NCBI GenBank assembly: GCA_946886855.1
Contig: CAMPJJ010000086.1
Location: forward strand, 1-25,055
Direction: 5' to 3'
DNA: 25,055 nucleotides
Origin: an uncultured Roseateles sp.
GTDB lineage: Bacteria > Pseudomonadota > Gammaproteobacteria > Burkholderiales > Burkholderiaceae
A model generated the notes under the pieces. That model searched no databases. It saw only the letters and a list, made by a program, of their open reading frames with translations, and had not been told where the DNA came from. The position numbers were made by a program, and so were the translations under genes. The stretch's first letter is position 1. Each line of letters begins with the position of its first letter. Below, piece after piece: positions 22,149-25,055 of this stretch.

Positions 22149-22946
22149 ATGAACACTGCTGTCCCGATCGCTTCCGCTTCCCATTCCGTCCTCAACATTT
22201 CCTGCTACCAGTTCGTCGCCATCGACGCGCCGGACGCGTTGCGGGACAGGTTGCACGAGCGTGCGCACGCGCTGGGCTTGAAGGGGACCGTCCTGATCGC
22301 GGAAGAAGGGATCAACCTGTTCCTGGCCGGCGCGCCGGAAGCGGTGAACGCCTGGGTGGCCGCCTTGCGCGAGGACCGGCGCTTCGCCGCGCTCGCGCCC
22401 AAGGAGAGCTGGAGCGACCAGGTCCCGTTCCGCAAGCTGCTGGTGAAAGTGAAGCCGGAGATCATCCGGATGAATCACCCGACGATCCGTCCGGACCGGG
22501 CGCCGCGCGCGCCCGCGCTGCCTGCCGGGACGCTGAAGCGCTGGCTGGACCAGGGCCACGACGACGACGGCCGGCCGGTGGTCACGCTGGACACGCGCAA
22601 CGGCTTTGAGGTCGACGTCGGCGCCTTCGACGGGGCGATCGACTGGCGCATCACGAAGTTCAGCGAGTTCCCCGACGCCTTCCAGGCCCACCGGGCCGAG
22701 CTCGCCGGCAAGACCGTCGTCAGCTACTGCACGGGCGGCATCCGCTGCGAGAAGGCTGCGTTGTACCTCGACCAGGAAGCCGCCCGCCACGGCCTCGACG
22801 CGAAGGTCTACCAGCTCGAGGGCGGCATCCTGAAGTACTTCGAGGAAGTCGGCGACGCGCACTACCACGGCGACTGCTTCGTCTTCGACGCGCGCCGTGC
22901 GGTCGATCCCGAACTGGCGCCCTCGCCCGACTCCGTCGTCGAATGA
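22149..22946 (+). CDS. trhO: tRNA uridine(34) hydroxylase (rhodanese-domain)
   Basis: TrhO (YceA) hydroxylates U34 in tRNA as a prephenate-independent first step towards 5-carboxymethoxyuridine-type modifications that widen wobble decoding. The 265-residue protein has the N-terminal acylphosphatase-like half ([18 protein letters not shown], 44-61) and a rhodanese domain (about 140-235). Catalytic Cys194 lies in [12 protein letters not shown], the family signature, followed by [13 protein letters not shown]. It is shorter at the C-terminus than the 350-residue E. coli protein, as in many betaproteobacterial members. The stop overlaps the start of the hydrolase gene by 4 nt (ATGA), implying co-translation. 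Confidence 0.9.
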   Translation: MNTAVPIASASHSVLNISCYQFVAIDAPDALRDRLHERAHALGLKGTVLIAEEGINLFLAGAPEAVNAWVAALREDRRFAALAPKESWSDQVPFRKLLVKVKPEIIRMNHPTIRPDRAPRAPALPAGTLKRWLDQGHDDDGRPVVTLDTRNGFEVDVGAFDGAIDWRITKFSEFPDAFQAHRAELAGKTVVSYCTGGIRCEKAALYLDQEAARHGLDAKVYQLEGGILKYFEEVGDAHYHGDCFVFDARRAVDPELAPSPDSVVE

Positions 22947-23929
22947 TCGAGCGCATGACCGAGCGTCCCACCCTCGGCGCCCGGCTGATGAAGCTGCTGG
23001 GATTCGCCGTGCTGGCGACGGCCCTGCTCGCGATGGCCTTCCGAGCGCCGGACCGGCCGCTGGAGAGCCTCGTCGCCCGCTGGGGTCCGCCACCGTCCGA
23101 CTTCCTCGAATTGAAGCTGTCCGGCGGTCAGACCCAGCTGGTCCATTTCCGCGACGAGGGTCCGAAGACCGACATCACGCCCGTCGTGCTGCTGCACGGC
23201 GCCGGCGCCAGCCTGCACACCTGGGAGGGCTGGGTGAAGTCGCTCAGCGCGACGCGCCGCGTCATCACGCTCGACCTGCCGGGTTTCGGACTGACCGGCC
23301 CTTCCCCTCTAGGCGATTACGGCAGCGATGCCTATGACTCGTTCCTGTTGTCGTTCCTGCGACAGTTGCAGATTGACCGCATGGTCCTCGGCGGCAATTC
23401 GATGGGCGGCGAACTGGCCTGGCAGTTCGCGGCTCGGCATCCGGAACAGGTCGCGGCGCTCGTGCTGGTCGACGCCGACGGCCTCGATGTCCGCAGCGAG
23501 CTGATGCCCGACGCGTTCCGCATTCCCGATTCGCGCGTGCTGCAGTGGATCGCCGGCGTGTTCCTGCCGCGGCCCTTCGTGGACCGCAGCCTGCGCGAGC
23601 TCTACGGCGATCCGTCCAAGGTGACCGCGTCCCTGGTGGACCGCTACTTCGAACTGACGCTGCGCGAAGGCAACCGCGCGGCCTTGGCGCAACGACTGGC
23701 CCAGCGCGCGCCCGGCCGGCACGCCGATCTGCTGGCCCGCATCCAGGCCCCGACGCTGATCCTGTGGGGCGGCCGGGACCGCCTGATCCCGCCCGTCGCG
23801 GCCGAAGGCTTCCATCAGGGCATCGCGCACAGCACCGTGCAGATCTTCCCCGGATTAGGGCATGTCCCCCAGGAGGAGGCCCCCGCGTCCACCGTCCAGG
23901 CCGTTCACACGTTTTTGCACTCTCCTTAA
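22943..23929 (+). CDS. Alpha/beta-fold hydrolase, membrane-anchored
   Basis: A 328-residue alpha/beta hydrolase, probably an esterase- or C-C hydrolase-like enzyme of unknown substrate. A hydrophobic N-terminal segment (about 15-33) may be a membrane anchor or signal peptide, placing the domain in the periplasm. The core has the oxyanion loop [10 protein letters not shown] (81-90), the nucleophile Ser153 in Gly-Asn-Ser-Met-Gly-Gly, the acid Asp279 in GGRDRLIP, and the base His307 in GLGHVPQ. The lid region spans about 185-260. It overlaps trhO by 4 nt; this pairing does not by itself suggest a shared pathway. The catalytic triad is complete. Confidence 0.9.
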   Translation: MIERMTERPTLGARLMKLLGFAVLATALLAMAFRAPDRPLESLVARWGPPPSDFLELKLSGGQTQLVHFRDEGPKTDITPVVLLHGAGASLHTWEGWVKSLSATRRVITLDLPGFGLTGPSPLGDYGSDAYDSFLLSFLRQLQIDRMVLGGNSMGGELAWQFAARHPEQVAALVLVDADGLDVRSELMPDAFRIPDSRVLQWIAGVFLPRPFVDRSLRELYGDPSKVTASLVDRYFELTLREGNRAALAQRLAQRAPGRHADLLARIQAPTLILWGGRDRLIPPVAAEGFHQGIAHSTVQIFPGLGHVPQEEAPASTVQAVHTFLHSP

Positions 23930-23940
23930 CCCTGATGGCC

Positions 23941-24031
23941 GCCGCCCTTGCGGCATTGCAACAATGCCCCCCAGTCCGGACGACCTCTCCGATCTCTGAA
24001 TCAGGGCGGGCTCGAACCGCCCGAGGTCGTC
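23941..24031 (+). promoter_or_regulatory. Structured leader/terminator region before the binding-protein gene
   Basis: Three stem systems lie in this 170-nt gap. GCCGC/GCGGC (23941-23954) and GGCATT/AATGCC (23952-23968) share three bases and exclude one another. Further on, an outer 9-bp stem GACGACCTC (23979-23987) / GAGGTCGTC (24023-24031) encloses an inner stem GGGCGG (24004-24009) / CCGCCC (24017-24022). The inner and outer stems abut on the 3' side, leaving a 16-nt one-sided bulge. There is no T-run. It could end the hydrolase transcript or regulate the downstream transporter gene. Confidence 0.4.
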
Positions 24032-24099
24032 GACGGATGTCCATTCCACGCGCTTCCACGCGCATCCCTGCTTTCTGCTCAATCTCACAAGGAGCCTTC

Positions 24100-24906
24100 A
24101 TGCAACGACGACAACTGATCGCCCGCGCCGCCCTGGCGGCCTGCGCCCTGCTGGCCACCGCCGGCGCCGCGCACGCCCAGGCCCCTGAATGGAAGAAGAT
24201 CCGCATCGGCGTCGAGGGGGCCTACCCCCCCTTCTCCGAAGTCGGCGCGGACGGCAAGCTCAAGGGCTTCGAGATCGACCTGGCCCTGGCGCTGTGCGCC
24301 GAGATCAAGGCCGAGTGCACGCTGGTGCAGCAGGACTTCGACGGCCTGATCCCCGCGCTGCAGTCGCGCAAGGTGGACGCGATCATCGCGTCGGTCTCGA
24401 TCACCGATGAACGCAAGAAGGTGATCGCCTTCTCCAACCCGTACTACAACACGCCGGCCCGCTTCACCGCCAAGGCCGACGCGAAGTTCGACTTCTCGCC
24501 CGCCGGCCTGAAGGGCAAGAAGATCGGCGTGCAACGCGCGACCATCCATGAGAAGTTCGCCGCCGAGACCTTCAAGCAGAGCGAGATCGTCCGCTACGCG
24601 ACGCAGGACCAGGCCTTCCTGGACCTGAAGTCGGGCCGCGTGGACCTGACGCTGGCCGACCTGGTGGCCGCCGACATGGGCTTCCTGAAGACGCCGGCCG
24701 GCAAGGGCTACGCCTTCGTGGGCCCGAGCTACGACGACGTCAAGTACTTCGGCGTCGGCAGCGGCGTCGGCATGCGCAAGGCCGACGAGAAGACGCTGGG
24801 CAAGAAGTTCAACGACGCCATCGCGGCGGTGAAGGCCAACGGCACCTTCAAGAAGCTCAACGACAAGTACTTCGAGTACGACATCTCGGGCAAGACGGGC
24901 AAGTGA
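24100..24906 (+). CDS. Periplasmic polar amino-acid-binding protein of an ABC transporter
   Basis: A 268-residue solute-binding protein of the HisJ/ArgT/GlnH (family 3) type, which would capture a polar or basic amino acid and hand it to an inner-membrane ABC permease. The signal peptide covers about 1-26, with Ala-His-Ala before Gln27. The mature part begins IRIGVEGAYPPFSEVGADGKLKGFEIDLA, the classic first-lobe ligand loop. It continues with DFDGLIPALQSRKVDAIIASVSIT (ligand-carboxylate region) and the second lobe with LKGKKIGVQRAT and the SGRVDLTLAD aspartate. AAGGAG (24089-24094) lies 5 nt before the ATG. Arginine, lysine, ornithine or histidine is likely, but not determinable here. The permease and ATPase genes would be expected just beyond the contig end. 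Confidence 0.93.
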   Translation: MQRRQLIARAALAACALLATAGAAHAQAPEWKKIRIGVEGAYPPFSEVGADGKLKGFEIDLALALCAEIKAECTLVQQDFDGLIPALQSRKVDAIIASVSITDERKKVIAFSNPYYNTPARFTAKADAKFDFSPAGLKGKKIGVQRATIHEKFAAETFKQSEIVRYATQDQAFLDLKSGRVDLTLADLVAADMGFLKTPAGKGYAFVGPSYDDVKYFGVGSGVGMRKADEKTLGKKFNDAIAAVKANGTFKKLNDKYFEYDISGKTGK

Positions 24907-24913
24907 TCCCACC

Positions 24914-24939
24914 GGAGGCGCCGCGCTCGCGGCGTCTCC
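24914..24939 (+). terminator. GC-rich hairpin after the binding-protein gene
   Basis: An 11-bp stem (24914-24924 with 24929-24939, one G-T pair) with a GCTC loop lies 7 nt after the stop codon. No T-run follows. In transporter operons such a hairpin often protects the abundant binding-protein mRNA from 3' decay, so processing is as likely as termination. Confidence 0.5.
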
Positions 24940-24949
24940 GCCCCCTGTG

Positions 24950-25055
24950 CGTCGTGGGGCCGGCCCCCCCCGCCCCCCCCCCACCGAAACAAAAAAGTGC
25001 CGCGGAATTTTGAGGAGGGGGTTATTGCCCCCCAGCGCGGGGGGGCCCGGGGTGA
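24950..25055. other. Homopolymer-rich contig end
   Basis: The composition changes abruptly: runs of C8 and C10 (24964-24982), A6 (24991-24996), an AT-richer patch, then C6 (25028-25033) and G7 (25039-25045). No coding pattern is seen where a permease gene would be expected. It resembles a low-quality read or assembly end rather than biology. Confidence 0.6.

Noticed and set aside
1..25055. tRNA, rRNA, CRISPR or prophage genes
   Set aside because: I looked for tRNA-like cloverleaf ends, rRNA-like stretches, integrase/transposase motifs and phage structural genes and saw none.

Overview
The window is about 25 kb of GC-rich DNA, densely coding on both strands. It looks like a chromosomal contig from a betaproteobacterium of the order Burkholderiales, probably near Roseateles/Mitsuaria/Rubrivivax. 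The taxon is inferred from the aroA-cmk fusion, the order aroA-cmk / rpsA / ihfB / lapA / lapB and the protein style; I could not run a database search. Both extreme ends look artefactual, so the window is probably one whole contig. Bases 1-33 read on the minus strand like a sodium/solute symporter fragment, and the last ~100 bases are homopolymer-rich.

Layout. (1) 34-3783, housekeeping: a 5'-truncated AroA-Cmk fusion, ribosomal protein S1 with a structured leader, and IHF-beta between two strong intrinsic terminators. (2) 3922-12538, cell-envelope glycans: lapA-lapB (LPS assembly control) run directly into two glycosyltransferase genes. A GT4 glycosyltransferase faces the other way. A second plus-strand operon holds glf (UDP-galactopyranose mutase), a DUF707-type gene and an MsbA-like ABC flippase. 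(3) 12555-15976: a 23-bp perfect inverted repeat, an operator-like set of CTGACA boxes, a Tat-lipoprotein intradiol-dioxygenase homologue with a His-rich N-terminus, and an OmpR-type regulator with its histidine kinase. (4) 15982-20998 (minus): a patatin-like phospholipase and DNA polymerase III alpha (dnaE). (5) 21058-24906 (plus): a periplasmic cyclophilin, trhO (tRNA U34 hydroxylation) overlapping an alpha/beta hydrolase gene, and a polar amino-acid-binding protein whose transporter partners lie beyond the end.

How the genes fit together. LapA/LapB set LPS supply. The Glf, glycosyltransferase, DUF707 and MsbA-like genes could build and export a galactofuranose-containing surface glycan. 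The regulator/kinase pair next to the secreted dioxygenase may sense an envelope or aromatic signal. These links are inferred from neighbourhood only.

The most unusual pattern is a cluster of five separate 9-bp tandem arrays within 4.2 kb (10862-15025). Four lie inside consecutive exported or membrane-protein genes (ABC exporter, dioxygenase twice, kinase) and one lies just upstream of the regulator. All keep the reading frame and encode three-residue repeats in regions predicted to be exposed or disordered. Next to them is the 86-nt palindrome at 12555-12640. Several genes (lapA, the GT4 gene, dnaE) lack a Shine-Dalgarno but have a -10-like hexamer 6-8 nt before the start codon, suggesting leaderless mRNAs.
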